NCBI GenBank assembly: GCA_030247855.1
Contig: JAPDRN010000001.1
Span: forward strand, 496,001-560,000
Length of the DNA stretch: 64,000 bases
Origin: Knufia peltigerae
Taxonomy: Eukaryota > Ascomycota > Eurotiomycetes > Chaetothyriales > Trichomeriaceae
Reading direction: 5' to 3'
A program made the position numbers and the translations under genes. The notes beneath the pieces were generated by a model. That model had not been told where the DNA came from. It ran no database searches and worked only from the letters and a program-made list of their open reading frames with translations. The number at the start of each line of letters is the position of its first letter. The stretch's first letter is position 1. Shown here piece by piece: positions 1-12,700 of the stretch.

Positions 1-1
1 C

Positions 2-1095
2 ATGAAGGCTTGCATGGCTGCACAGATTCTGATAGAGTCGAGACCCTACAAAGAGCAGACGATCAAACCCAACCGACGCAACCTGATCAACTTCGCGTTC
101 TGGTCATGCCTGCAACTGGAGAGTGACATTGCTGCGGAGCTGGAGCTACCCCTTAGCGGCATTACCCGCTTTGAAAGCTCGCAGCACAAAGACATGCCTA
201 CGAGTGTTACGCTGGAGCACGGTCTCGATGGGACGTCGAACGCTAACGAGATTGTGCGTTACTACCTGTACCAGATCCAATTGCGAATGACGATGAACAG
301 TGTTCATTCGACCCTGTACCGGCAGTCGAAGGACCCCAGTACCAGGCCCAGCATTACCATCATGGGGGTCTTGGATGAGAACCTAGAAAACTGGAGAAGA
401 ATTCTCAACAACTGGTCGTGGGACGACGACGACCACGAAAGCCCGGACATCAATGTGGCCCGGATGAGGGGCAAGTATTACGGAGGGAAATACATTGTCT
501 GGCGACCAGCAGTTCATTACGCTCTGTTGATAAGCGAAGGGTTGCTGAAAGATCACTCCGATGAGTCGCCTGCAGCCTATGGCAACTCGGAGCTCACGTC
601 ACCCTCCGTCCAGCACGCGAGCGTAGGCGACAACCAGCTCCATCGCCATGGCTCCGATATGCCCTATATCAGTCCCGATCTCCTACAGGCGGCCAGAATT
701 TGTATCCAAGCCGCGATCCGTAGCACGACGTGTTTCGACAAGGTCCCTCGTCGTTTGATTGTCACCAATATTTTTGGTACAGTACATGCGTAGGTGGCCC
801 CTACCGATGATGTGTTGCAAGAATCGAGCTGACTTGATGCAGGCAATTTGGTAATATGCTTGTGCTGTATGCCACGTTCACGGCAAGGCATCCTGGGTTG
901 AGCTCGTTGGTGGACGAATACACTTTGAAGCGTCTCCACGATCGCACGATCCGGATCCTGAGAGAGAACGAAGCTATATCCCCCGTTCTAGCCAAGGATC
1001 GCCATATCCTCGAGCATGTCCGAGCCCAAGTGTTTGGGCCGGCAACATCTTATCCGGCCGTCAGCACGACGTCCAGCTTTTCCTCGAATCGATGA
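2..1095 (+). CDS. Fungal-specific transcription factor, C-terminal part (5' truncated)
   Basis: Partial gene running in from the left edge. Exons are <2-789 and 843-1095. The 53-bp intron has donor GTAGGT, a CTGAC branch point and a CAG acceptor, and it joins GC|G CAA to restore the motif NIFGTVHAQFGNMLVL. That motif is typical of the C-terminal end of the fungal-specific transcription factor domain found in Zn2Cys6 and some C2H2 regulators. The visible 346 residues are mostly helical, with an acidic DDDDHES stretch near residue 142. The DNA-binding domain would lie upstream, outside the window, so the target pathway cannot be read. Family assignment rests on the recalled C-terminal motif; the specific regulator is unknown. 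Confidence 0.75.
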
Positions 1096-3330
1096 ATTTA
1101 CGGGTGGCAATTGTGTTAACATATGGAAATCTGACCTAGGTTGCTTTTTCGAGACGAACCCTCCAATTCGGCAGGTGGCAGTATTGAAGCGTTTGGCATG
1201 TATATGTCTGGCATTTTTGGTCATACCATGGAGTTTTATGATATATTCGAAACGGCCGATATCAGGTGGCACCCGTTGTGTTGTGTCTCTTTGTGTTTTT
1301 ATTGCTATTGTTGTGTGAATGAATGATTACCTGGATTGGTCCCCCAAGAGTGAGTTGGAGGCACCTCGAGGAGGAATTTGGAGGTGTGCGTGGGAATGGG
1401 AGAGGATGTGGCAAAGATTGACATTGTTGCTGATGAGAAGACAAAGGGTGATCAAGAGAAGGGAGACAATTGGGATGCGAAACTAAGCAAGCCTTGGGAT
1501 ACACCTTGGAAGGAAAGACTACTTAACTGTTGTGCATCATTTACGGCCTGTTTGAATGACCACTTCTCAGAAACCCGGGTGAGGTCGACTATACCCTCTG
1601 GTCGAATATCTCAGCAAAGAATTTGTTGTCATATTTTGGGACTTTGTTTTCCTTGTATGGGTTGGGTGATCTAGGGGGGTTGCGAACCGGGGGCGATCAG
1701 AATGAATGGGCAAGGCGCATGGCTTTACGATGGTGGCTCTCGCCCACTTGTACATTATCAAACATCAACATCATCGTCAACATTTATCATCATTATATTC
1801 CGGCTGGGTAAAGCTGTGCAGATTCATATATCTCTGTACCTCGAAGATATTGTCATTCAGGACTTTTGCTTCCTGTTCTTACTTTTTTTGCTCTTTATTG
1901 AATTTTTCTTTGCTCCCAGTTTCGTATTTCATGTCATCCGCATAGTTGACGAGCCATGGACATCCAAGTGTAGGTGGTACCTACATTAGGGTACTCAGTT
2001 ACGGAGTGGCTGCGGTTGCAATTAACACTGGTTCAAACGCGTATCCGTACAGTGGGCAGTGCCTTTTTGCAAAACCGATGATGAATTCAATGATTGGGCA
2101 CTCGTACTGTCTGTACAGAGAGTGTTGTAACCCCGAGTCGCCACCAGGGAGCCAGGTTCACCAAGAAACGAACATGGGCGTTGTTTTTCCCAATGACGAT
2201 TCGTACGTGAGCCTTTTGTTTTTTTGCTGCGCCACAAACAGCCTGATGGTCGCCTCTCTCTCTCAGCTGACTAGAAATGAGTGAGAAGAGAAAGGAAATA
2301 AATGTACTGTACCGTACATTTTACGAGTACGAGTCCTATCCAGGTAGTTAAGGTCGCATCTTCCTAACACTTACGGAGTAGTACGATGGATGATAAAAGT
2401 GAGTCGTAGCATCTTGTCAGCCTTGCATTAGTCACTTTAAGCCTAGCTTCATGAGGTTGTTACCGGATAACTCAACCCAGCTTTTGAACAAGGGGGGAAG
2501 AATGAACAATGGGCGTTCCCAAGCTGGTAGAACAGTTATGCGTGGCACTATGGTAAGCCATCCGATCCGGAATTGGAAATGTCCTGGTGGCCGGCCATCT
2601 GTACACTGTGTATACCTGTCGAACGAACCTGGCCAGCATTTGAGTGTCGATCTCAAGGGCAAAAAATATTTCCTTGCTTGCTACGAAAGAGAAGAGCGAA
2701 CCGGGCAGGCAAATGTGTACCTGATGTGTGGCTGTGGTGATGGAAACCCCCTTCCTCCCCCCCCCCCCGGGGCTCGGTTAGAGCAAACGAAGCCCAGGAA
2801 CCACGTCAGTGAACAAGCCCCGATAAATACGGAAGATTGTCAACCATACAACAGGTTCAACCACGTTGTGAACTCCATGATGCAGGTTTTACCTACCAGG
2901 TACCCAAGGTACTGGGCCACCACGACGGATATGTGTAGAGAGGGGGTTTTACATAATTAGGGCAAAGTTCCTACATGTTCATGCAACTTTGTTTTTTAAG
3001 GTATCTTTCTTCAGGGATTTCCTTGCATCCTGCATATCTGCATCTGCATATTGTATCTGCATACCTAGCCTAGGTACATTAGTGCCTACAGTACTCCAAA
3101 AAATCCAAATTGCCCAGCCGTCACTCGTTTACGAATTACGAGTCTTTTGCCCAGAACACAAAGTCGTTTGGAATTCTGTACTCCGTTCTCTGTACATCGC
3201 ATCACTTCATTTCCAAGTTGCTTGAACAAAGTCATCTTTGAGCATCTCCTCTTGCCGCTTCATCAACACCGAGCGACAAGTCGTCACATTCCCCTCTGTA
3301 ACGCGGTTCCCTGGATGACTTGGGCGAAAG
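1096..3330. other. Intergenic region, no supported gene
   Basis: About 2.2 kb between the regulator and the patatin gene. It contains AT-rich tracts, a run of 12 C at 2757-2768, and several GTAC-rich palindromic motifs (TACGGAGTA near 2372, TACTCCGT near 3179, CCTAGCCTAGG near 3064). The open frames here, the longest 2451-2960, have no recognisable domain and look like chance. Confidence 0.6.
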
Positions 3331-5278
3331 ATGGACCATAGTAACAATTTGCGGCGAAAAGATACGACAAAGGGTCCGCCACTGCGCATCCTTTCACTGG
3401 GTAGGTCCGCGAAGCCTGAGAGGACCATCCTTCATGTGTGTGAAATACAAATTAACACAAGAGTCACAGATGGCGGCGGGGTCCGCGGTTATTCGATGCT
3501 GGTCATCCTTCAAGAACTGATGCATCGAGTCTACGTCGAGTCCGAAGGCAAACCACCGAGCAGGGAAGCGACCCCGAAACCATGCGACTATTTCGATCTG
3601 ATCATCGGCACCGGCACCGGGGGTCTGATTGCCATCATGCTGGGACGGTTGCGACTCGACTTGGAAACGTGCATGAGCGTCTACGTGCGGATGACGAAGA
3701 GAGTGTTTGAAACGGACAAGACAATAGCCGGAATCCCCTACAAACATACCCTGTTCAAGGCGTCCAAGTTGGAAGAGGCGATCCGCGAGTGCGTCAGAGA
3801 CCACACGGTGTTCGAGGATGAAGGTAACGATGGCACCGCGACTGGTGGGCGCGAGTTTGGAGATCTGAGCAGCCCCGTCAGCACGGCCAGTGCGATTCCA
3901 CCAAGACGGTCCATGAGCATAAGGAGTAACAATTCCATGTCCGTGTCGAGTCCGTCGACGGTGAGAAATTCCATCATCTCACCGTCGTTCAATGGCTGGG
4001 GCAATCCCAACGCGAGTTTCTATGACGGACGGGAAAACAGGACGAAGACGTAAGTTTTTCTTGAGGTTACACGCCCTGCAGGGATGGGGCACGCGAAGCT
4101 AACGATGTTGCAGTGCGGTCACGGCGGTTTTTCAAGGCACCCCCAAGAACGGCTCATCAGTCTTGTTGAGATCCTACGATTCGAGAAAAGAGCCCCCGCC
4201 TGAGTTCAATTGTACCATCTGGCAGGCTGGACGGGCTACTTGTGCCACCGGCTTGGCCTTCAAGCCCATTCAAATTGGCCAGAGCGTTTTCATCGACGAA
4301 GGTGCCGGGCAGTACAACCCTGCGGTGACTGCGTTGGAGGAGACACTGAGCGAATGGCCGGCTCGAGAGATCGGCGTCTTTGTCAGCGTGGGCACCGGCA
4401 AACGTCCGGAGAACAGTGGTGTCCCGGAGCATGAGTGGTGGGAAGATTTCCTCGGTGGAAGCATGGGCATGTTCGCCGAGGCCAGGAGACGGCTCATTGC
4501 GAAGATCGAAGCCTGCGAAGCTACACACCAGCAAATGCTCAAGACAGAGCTGCCCAAACGTGGCGTACCCCAGGAGGTTTACTACAGGTTCAACGCCACC
4601 AGCTCCGTGGGATCTGTGGGCATGAACGAATGGGCTGCGGTACCGACGATACAGACAAACACCCGGAAATACTTGCGACAGGACGACACGCAGCGACTGC
4701 TGGGGGATGCGGCGCTGAAGATGGGCAAGATCGAGATCATGAAGAGACGACAAGAACGAGGCGAGACACACAACAGAGACCCGAGCTGGTCGTATCGACA
4801 AAAGCCGCAACCCCCCGCTCCACCTGTTGTTGCACCTTCGCACCCCGGAGCAATCGAACTTCCCGCGGAGGATACTACATCATTCACCCCTCCGCAGCAT
4901 CCCAGGGTCTCGGGAATGCCACCGTACCCCAACGACACGTATCCTCCGTCCCAGGATAAATTCACCCTTGCCCCAGGAGAGACGAATTCGCCGCGCGTCT
5001 CGGGAGAAATTCCTTATCGCGGTGGACGTGACGATAAATACACGTATCAGCCATCTGTTCCTCAACTACAGGCGCACAATTACAACCCCTCGGAACCACC
5101 GCCACGGCCACCAAAGACTCCAATTGACGACCCTGCCTTCCCCGTGCGGCAACGTACGTCGCCTATGGCCACGGGCAGGTCGAATGGCGCGCCTAGACCG
5201 CCGTATCCGCTGGACTTTGATGAGGGACCGCCGCCGATGGTGAGTAAATTGAGAAAGCCGGAGTATACGCCTAGATGA
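3331..5278 (+). CDS. Patatin-like phospholipase-family protein with GTGTGG in place of GxSxG
   Basis: Exons 3331-3400, 3470-4049 and 4114-5278 give 604 residues. Splicing of the first intron (69 bp, stop-free) creates LSLDGGGVRGYS at residues 21-32, the oxyanion-hole motif DGGGxRG of patatins. The nucleophile elbow should read G-x-S-x-G but reads IIGTGTGG (about residues 67-74), so the catalytic serine of the Ser-Asp dyad is glycine. The Asp motif is FIDEGAG near residue 278. Family members hydrolyse acyl groups from phospholipids; this copy may be a pseudo-enzyme or scaffold. I recall fungal relatives with the same GTGTGG, so it is probably a conserved clade and not a sequencing error. The last ~170 residues are Pro-rich and disordered, with PPRPPK-type stretches that could bind SH3 domains. 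Start chosen as the ATG just before the patatin motif. Confidence 0.85.
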
Positions 5279-6321
5279 GGGAGAAGATGTCAACTACAAG
5301 GGGATTTGAAACAAATGCACGAATGTCCGCAATGGAACGACGATACACAAGCTGAAGCGATACCCGAGGCCCCTCATAGGACTATTTTTGGATACGAATG
5401 TCCTTATTAAAGTATTAAAGGACAATGCTCGATGGAAGTAAGCAGACACTGCTCTCTGGCAACAAGGTCGGAAAATACCTGGGTTACCCTTTTTGGGATT
5501 TGAACAATACGGTGATTAATATGTGCTAGGGTTGGAGGAAAGGTCAACAGGTGCTGCATGACCAACCTGATGATTTTACGATTGATGCCTTTTTTCTAAG
5601 GATATTATTTTCCAGAAGCACATGACACAGCATGATACCCTGAATGTATGATATGGAAGAAGAGTGGTTCATGAGCCACAGTACACAGGACAGGATGAGG
5701 GATGAAAGATGAAAGATGAAAGATGAAAGATGAAAGATGAAAGATGTAATGGAATGTGAGATGGTCAAAGTCAGAACATTTACTCCATCAAGTACTTGAA
5801 TACTTTCTGTTATAGATTCGCCATCTGTTGGTCCTCGGCTATACCTATACACAGGTACTATGCGCTGCAACAATGGTTGATATGGGGGTGGCCCTGGACC
5901 CTGGCCACCCTTTGAGCCGTTTGAGGCTCTTTCTTGGATGGTGACAGGCCGGTGCGTGCCGGGGAATCGGCTGTATTACGGACTATGACTAAAAGTCACA
6001 CGGAAAACTGCGCCGGGTTCAAGGTGCCATTACGACTGCGGCTTGGCCCATTGTTGCGCCCTTCTTTGCCCAAATGTCTTCACCACTTTCGATCTCGTAC
6101 TCCGTGCCTGGTATCATTGTCACCTTATTCTTTTAATCTCTAGTTTTCTAATTCATCCCATCTTTGCTACCATCCTGTCGCTGATCTTGACTGTCGCTGA
6201 CGACATTCTCGATGAAGTGCGTGATGTCCGGTTATGAAGTTATGCTAATGAACCGGTGAAACCTCGAAATCTTGAACACACGCGCGCCCTTCACTCACTC
6301 TCTCTCTGTGGAAATCCGACC
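5279..6321. other. Intergenic region with a 7-bp tandem repeat
   Basis: Holds the 3' flank of the patatin gene and the 5' flank of the transporter. Apart from the GATGAAA repeat at 5701-5746 and a CT-rich stretch before 6322, no structured element or gene was seen. Confidence 0.6.
5701..5746 (+). repeat. Tandem repeat of GATGAAA
   Basis: Six complete head-to-tail copies of the 7-mer GATGAAA plus a partial GATG. Copies are identical, which suggests recent slippage. It lies about 430 bp past the patatin stop codon and 580 bp before the transporter start. Confidence 0.95.
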
Positions 6322-8017
6322 ATGCCTGGCTCAACTTCTTCCCATGGCTCCCATTCACGCACACGGCGGTAAGGAAGACATCCGATTGACCCTGCCGAGA
6401 TATCTTCTCGGTGTCACGCCCAACGAGTACTTTACTGACACTGTGTTTTTTGGTCCGCCCAGACGTCCTCACACTCCCACCCGAACGACGAAACGCGACC
6501 TCACGGGCACCGTCGGCAACGCATCATGGATCTCCTCCGTCGTCAACCTCCTCAACACCATCGTCGGGGCCGGCGTGCTCGCGATGCCCCTGGCCATGTC
6601 GCACATGGGTATACTGCTGGGGACGATCGTCATAATATGGGCCGGGGTGACGGCAGGGTTCGGGCTGTACCTCCAGACGCGGTGCGCCCGCTACCTCGAA
6701 CGGGGGTCGGCCAGCTTCTTCGCCCTGTCGCAGATCACGTACCCCAACGCGGCGGTCATCTTTGACGCCGCCATCGCCATCAAGTGCTTCGGCGTCGGGG
6801 TCAGCTACCTGATCATCATCGGGGACCTGATGCCGGGGGTGGTTCGCGGGTTCGCCCACGAGGACAGCCTGAGTCCGTTCATGTTCGACCGGCACTTTTG
6901 GATCACCGCCTTCATGCTGGTCGTCATCCCCTTCTCCTTCCTGCGCCGGCTGGACTCGCTCAAGTACACCTCGGTCGTCGCCTTGATCTCCATCGGGTAC
7001 CTGGTCATCCTGGTGGTCTACCACTTCGCGAAACACGACACCCTCCCCAACGGACACTACGAGACGCCCCTGCGCGTCTTCAAATGGGCCGGCATCGTGC
7101 CCACGCTCTCCTCCTTCCCCGTCATCGTCTTCGCCTACACGTGCCACCAGAACATGTTCAGTATCCTCAACGAGATTGCGGACAATTCGCACTTCCGCAC
7201 CACCTCGGTGCTCTGCGCGTCCAACGGCACCGCGGGCTTCATCTATATCCTCGTCGCCATCACGGGCTACCTGTCCTTTGGAAACGAGATTGGCGGAAAC
7301 ATCGTGGCACAATACGCGCCGGCCGTATCGAGCACCCTCGGCCAGGCCATGATTGTGGTTCTGGTCATGTTCTCTTACCCGCTTCAGGTCCACCCGTGCC
7401 GAGCCAGTCTCGACGCCGTGCTCAAATGGCGACCGAGCGACAAGTTGAAGGCCAAGCTGCGCTCTGCTTCGGCCACCCCGAGCTCGGTCGACTCCAGTCC
7501 GCCGCGAGACGTTCCCCTCTTGCCCGTGGCCAAGAAACGCAACACGGAAATGAGCGAGACTCGATTCGCCGCCATCACGACCGTCATCGTCATCTGTAGT
7601 TATATCGTCGCCATGACCGTCTCGAGCCTCTCTGCCGTCCTGGCCTACGTGGGATCGACGGGGAGTACGTCCATCTCGTTCATCCTGCCGGGTCTGTTCT
7701 ACTACAAGATCTCTTCACCCGACTCGCCGCTCCATCAACGTCTGCTCAAGGAGGAAGACGACTACGACTACGACGATTCTGACGGTGCAAAATCCGACGA
7801 CGAGAATGACCGATCCGAAGCTGGTGGTGGAGGAGAACACCAGACCCTGCTTGCAAACTCTGGCCTGCTCAGTCTGAGTGGTGTGAGCCTGTTGAAGCGG
7901 ACGAAGAACCTTCGACGGAAATTGTTGAGGAGGTTGAGTCTCGCCTTGGCCGTTTATGGTCTTGTGGTTATGATTACTTGTTTGATCATGAATACTTTTT
8001 TTATCGTGACTCATTGA
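6322..8017 (+). CDS. AVT-family vacuolar amino-acid transporter
   Basis: Preferred model: exons 6322-6368 and 6463-8017, 533 residues. The open frame would extend upstream to 6272, but it begins there with TTG. Splicing a 94-bp intron (donor GTAAGG, acceptor CCCAG) from the ATG at 6322 gives a short Ser/Arg-rich soluble N terminus followed directly by WISSVVNLLNTIVGAGVLAMP, the conserved first membrane segment of the Aa_trans (AAAP) family. About ten further hydrophobic segments follow. A cytosolic insert near residues 465-510 is rich in Asp/Glu and differs from bacterial relatives. Yeast Avt5/6/7-type members move amino acids across the vacuolar membrane in a proton-coupled way; substrate cannot be read here. 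Family call is firm, exon 1 less so. Confidence 0.88.
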
Positions 8018-9769
8018 GATCGAGATGACAAGAGAAATGAGGGAAGGGTTGTCTGGAGATTGTGGAAGGGCGTTGATTGGGTATATGGTACGCCAAATTC
8101 CTTTTTGGACAATAGAGCCGAGTTTTGGAAATGTCTCGCATCAGGCTTGACGAGTCTTCTAAGACGTGTTCTTGAATATGTACCTCGGCGTCCTCGATGG
8201 ACGCATCACCTGTTCTATCTCGACCAAAAGCTGCGGACTAGGCAAGGTTCAGCAAGAGAGATATTATCTCAATATCAGGATATACCCGACCAGGATGGCC
8301 CCCCAAGAGGTCCGAATACTATTGGTATATGGATCACCTCCGACTCGGCGCAGGACAGGAGAACCGATCAGACCATTCTGGACCATTCTTTTCCTTTTTC
8401 TTCAACTTGGAAAGAAAGAAAAGAAAAGTGAAACCAGGGGGAGGAAATCGCATCCAACAACAATAACCACCACAGCAACAATCAATTCGTCCCCTCCGTA
8501 TCACTCAATGACCGACTTCTCAAGTACACGTGGTATGATTGGAATCATCAACAGCAAGCGATATTGGCGTCTCTTTTTTTCTTTTAAAAGAGTAAATTAC
8601 AGAAGTATATATTTCTTGCCGTCACACCTCCCTTTATCAGGGACACCTCCCGGAGAACTTCCTTTTTTTTTGGATTGTTGCCTGTCCTTTTACTTTTTGA
8701 TTTTGTCTGTGCATGAGTACTCGGTACGGTTGAGAGTTTCTGCTTTGTGGTATCGGAGTGCACCGGGGTTTCTACTCTAGATATGACGGTGTCGAGGGGG
8801 TGCATTATTTTTATCATCATCATCATCATATATCCATGAACTTTTTTTGGTACGGGAGTTACGGAGTAAGCAGTCTTGTATCATCTACAAACAAACAAAC
8901 AAGATATGAATGAAAGAGAGGGGGGGAAAAAGAGTCTAGAAGAATTCACATGCATGCATCCCGAGAAAGGCACGTGGAGGGTTCACTCGAGAGTAAGTCA
9001 CACAGGGAATCCGTAGGGAGTACAAGGTAGAAATTTGTGTATTGAATCTCAAGATCAAAAACAAACGCCACGTACGGGGGATTATCCCAATCTCCCTTCC
9101 CGATCATCATCATCATCATCATCCATCCGATCCCCAGCTGACCCTCGACAAGATATCAAAAACGAGAGCGTGTGAGGGAGTAGGGACGAAAGAGAGACCG
9201 GGATCCTTTGAATGCCCCCATTGACAAAAACAAATCAAACCCCCAAAAACAAATCAAACCAAAAAACAAATTGATCGACTTCTCTCAAAAAGGGTATCTT
9301 CTTTCATTGTCGATATCGCTGCCGCTGTCCGTCGCCACTGCTGAACCTGTTTCCCCTCCTGTCGTGGCCATCGACTTATCCTTCCCCCCCTCCTTCTGTG
9401 TAATTCAAAAATAGATTTGTACAAAAAAAAATGTCGTCAAAAAGGTTGCTCGGTCGTTGGTCTCGTTCATCATCCCTAGTTTCCGTATGTGTCGTGTTGC
9501 TTGCAAACAGAGAGCGAGAAAAAAAAACATGTAGATGTCGTGTATGCTGGCATGTACTGAACGGGAGGACTGTAATGGACTCTGTAAAGTCGGGCGAGCC
9601 GGTCATGCCTGGTCTCGAAAACCAATGACGAACAGGAACCACCTTTCAACGCCGACTGAATATACCCCCAAATGATGAAACTGTAGAGAAGAAGGGAAAA
9701 AAAACGGTTGAAGTGTCCAGGGAGCCGCAGGTGCGTCATCGTGATGACCTGCTGGGGGAATCTGTGCAC
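8018..9769. other. Intergenic region between convergent genes
   Basis: About 1.75 kb between the 3' ends of the transporter and the F-box/UBA gene. It holds two ATC microsatellites (about 8812-8830 and 9103-9122), poly-A/T runs and one TTACGGAGTAA motif near 8860. No gene is supported. Confidence 0.6.
9103..9122 (+). repeat. ATC trinucleotide microsatellite
   Basis: An uninterrupted run of ATC units lying between genes. A similar run lies at about 8812-8830. Both are simple slippage repeats with no coding role. Confidence 0.9.
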
Positions 9770-12700
9770 TCATGCATATCGAGGCATGGAGATGATTTTC
9801 GAGGTCTTTTCTTTCTTGCGTCTCTCTTGGTCTCGAGCCTGTTGGAGTTGTTGTTCCACAGACTTTGCTCCCATGACACTTCCAATGCCCAACCCTAGAC
9901 CCAACAAATTCTTGCCGAGTCCCTCTCTCACGCTGGTACTTCCCGCGACGATCCCGGCCCTCATGCTCTTTCTACGCTCGACCTTTGCCTGGTATTCCTC
10001 GATTCCGAGAACGGAATTCTTGCGCTTCGGTGCATTTTCGATCCCGAGCACTTTCCAAGCCTTCACCCCTTTACTCGGACCTCGGCGTAACATGCTTTTC
10101 GGCCGCATCGTCGAATTTGCTGGAGTCACCAGCGGCGAGATTGTGTCTTGCCATTCGGCGTCATCGCTGATTGAGATTGGGCTGATGGAGGTGTCGGTGA
10201 TCGTGCCCGTCGATCGCTGTCTCTTATGTGCGATCGACGAGGTTGGAGAGCAATGCCCGTCACAGAAAGCCGTGGGCTGCCTCTTCGCCCGGTCGGGACT
10301 CGAGACTATCGATGGCGTGGGTAATTCTATAGGCGGTGCGAGGCGATGTTTGGCGTCTTTCGCATCGATCGTCAGCAGCTCGATGGCTTTTTGGAGGTCA
10401 ATCCCCGAACCAGTGTCACACATGGCGAGCGCCTTTCTCGCGCGAATCTCGCTGAAACCTAGGTCTTGCACCAAAACTCTCATGGCTCTGTCCACAGGGT
10501 CTACCACGCCGGGTGTCGAAGCGTGGGGATGATCAGTGTTGCGGAAGGGTACTCGGGGTCCCGGGTTCACGTAATCAACCGGAAACAAAGTAGCCCCAAG
10601 TTTCGTGCTCGCTGTCGGTGTCATTCCAAGGGTGTAAAACATCGTCGGATCGGCGGTCGGGGTAGCAGGGAACACCTGTGACTTGTTCATGGAAAGATCA
10701 TTAGCTGGATCACAATCTGGTCGGATTTCAAGCCGAACGTCAGATTGTGCAATCATAGATATGGGCCTTCTTTTGAGCATGGTAGTGTCGATTCGGAGGG
10801 ACTGAGTCTGGTTCACTGTCGTGCGTACTGGAGGAGGAGCCAGTTGTCGTTCGTCGAAAGATCTGGTGGGTCGGTGACTTGGTTTGCGCTGGTGCTGTAA
10901 TTGAGGAGCAGCCATCGGGGTTATTGAAAATCGCGCAGCCTTGAGTGTAGCCTCCTCGAGAAGTCTTTCTTGATAAACCTGGGTGATTGCGGCAGTCAAG
11001 AAGGATGATCGGCTCTGCCCTGCAACCGGAGCGGGCCATTTCGTGAGGCTCAACATTCTGGCTTGATCGAACGAGCACGAAGAGAGGGCTAAGATTGTCT
11101 GAGGGCCCAGTGTAAGTAAATAGGAAATCCACTCTCCCAGATGCTGAGCTTCAGTAGTTGTTTCCCGAAGATGCCAGTTGTCAAAGACACCGGCTTTTTT
11201 GGCTTCAGATTCTCGACCCTGAAAGCCAGAAAGTAGTCTTTGCAAACATTGCCAGATCTCAATCATGTCCTCAAGCTCCCCCGTAGTGAGGCCGCTTCCA
11301 TTTCCGACGGCAAAATCTGCGCCCATGTTCTTGTTGGCTGCCTTGCTACCGTTCAGCCAGTCAAGTTCTGCCTGTGGAGGGCTCGTTCTTCCCATAGTGT
11401 TACCGAAGAGGCTGCAGAAAGTCCAGATGCGCCAAAGAGCATTGTCAATCTGCTTGGTACGATCCTCGTACTGACCGAGAAGTCCAACCAACACACCTTG
11501 TTTACAGTTCGAGCCGCAGTGAGCAACAATGAAAGCTTTCAACGCCGTCAAATTCTTGCAATCGCGACGGTAGTCTTTGAGGACAAAGTTGCTGGACCCT
11601 TTAAGAGCAAGCGTGATTCGTCGAAATTCCCAGGCCGGTCGAGATGTTTTGAAGATCAAATGGCTTACCAAGTTCGACTCATTGCGATGGAATGTGCGGT
11701 AGAAGCCTTTGCTAACTATGGCCATTGATTGAAGATCTTCCAAGCTGTGAAGGTTGCACATGATCTTGTAAATGACTCGTTCCGCCGTTGATGCCGAGAT
11801 TGGCTTGATTAATTTTCCACGTCGTGCTTTGACATTCTTCGGCTTGGGTTCATACGACCTATTCGACACCGTGAGGTCGGCTGTGTGGCGGCGATACTCT
11901 TCGATTTCGACTCCAGCATGTCGTTGGGTTTTGGCGTCCGATGGTAACTGGTTTGTGTTTGGCACCTCCAGCTGTCCAGGTCGATGGTCTCGGACAGACT
12001 TGGATCTCCACGAGGGGAGCTCTGCCAATGCTTGACCGTCAGACGCGCGCCTTGCAGATGCACTCCTCGAGCTTAATGAAGAGGCTTGGACATTGTCTGG
12101 TTGGACGGAGAGTCTATTTGAAGGTCGATCTGCAGATGTGGTCCGGAGTAGAAGATCAGGAACTGAGACGGATGCCTTTTGTGGTTCACGAGGTCCTGGT
12201 GGGAGCGGTTTGTCTAAGTTTGGTGGTGGTGACGGGAGTGTTACTGGCGAGGCAACCGTCGGGTAGACCTTACGTGGCTGTGATTGTGCTGCTGGAGAGA
12301 GGGCAGAATGAGTCGATAATTTTAACGGGTCCGGCTTCAGTGATGGGGCTTCTGAGAGGTCATAAGGTGATTCCTGAACATAACTCGAGCTTGACGAATT
12401 TCTTGTGACCAGAGGAGAGTAGTCGCTCCCCCTCTGGCTGGGCTGAGAGTAACAGGATGATGATGTTGATTCATTTCGAACCAGATCGAGCCTAGGGTGT
12501 TGAACTGCCTCTTCATTGAATGGCTTCATGGTTCCAATTACGCCATGCTCGGTCACTGTCGAAAGGCAAATCTGTGGTTTCAAAGCAGTAGACCTTTGAT
12601 GATCTGACTGGAATCTAGGCAGAGCTTCAAGGTGCTCGGACTTGTTGTATTCGTCAAAGAGGCCTAGCAGAGATCGTGTATCGACACGCGATAATTCAGG

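Noticed and set aside
2451..2960. 169-codon frame between the regulator and patatin genes
   Set aside because: No recognisable domain, contains a run translated from poly-C, and no splice or promoter signals.
6524..7393. 289-codon open frame on the minus strand
   Set aside because: Antisense shadow of the AVT transporter, extremely His/Asp-rich without motifs.
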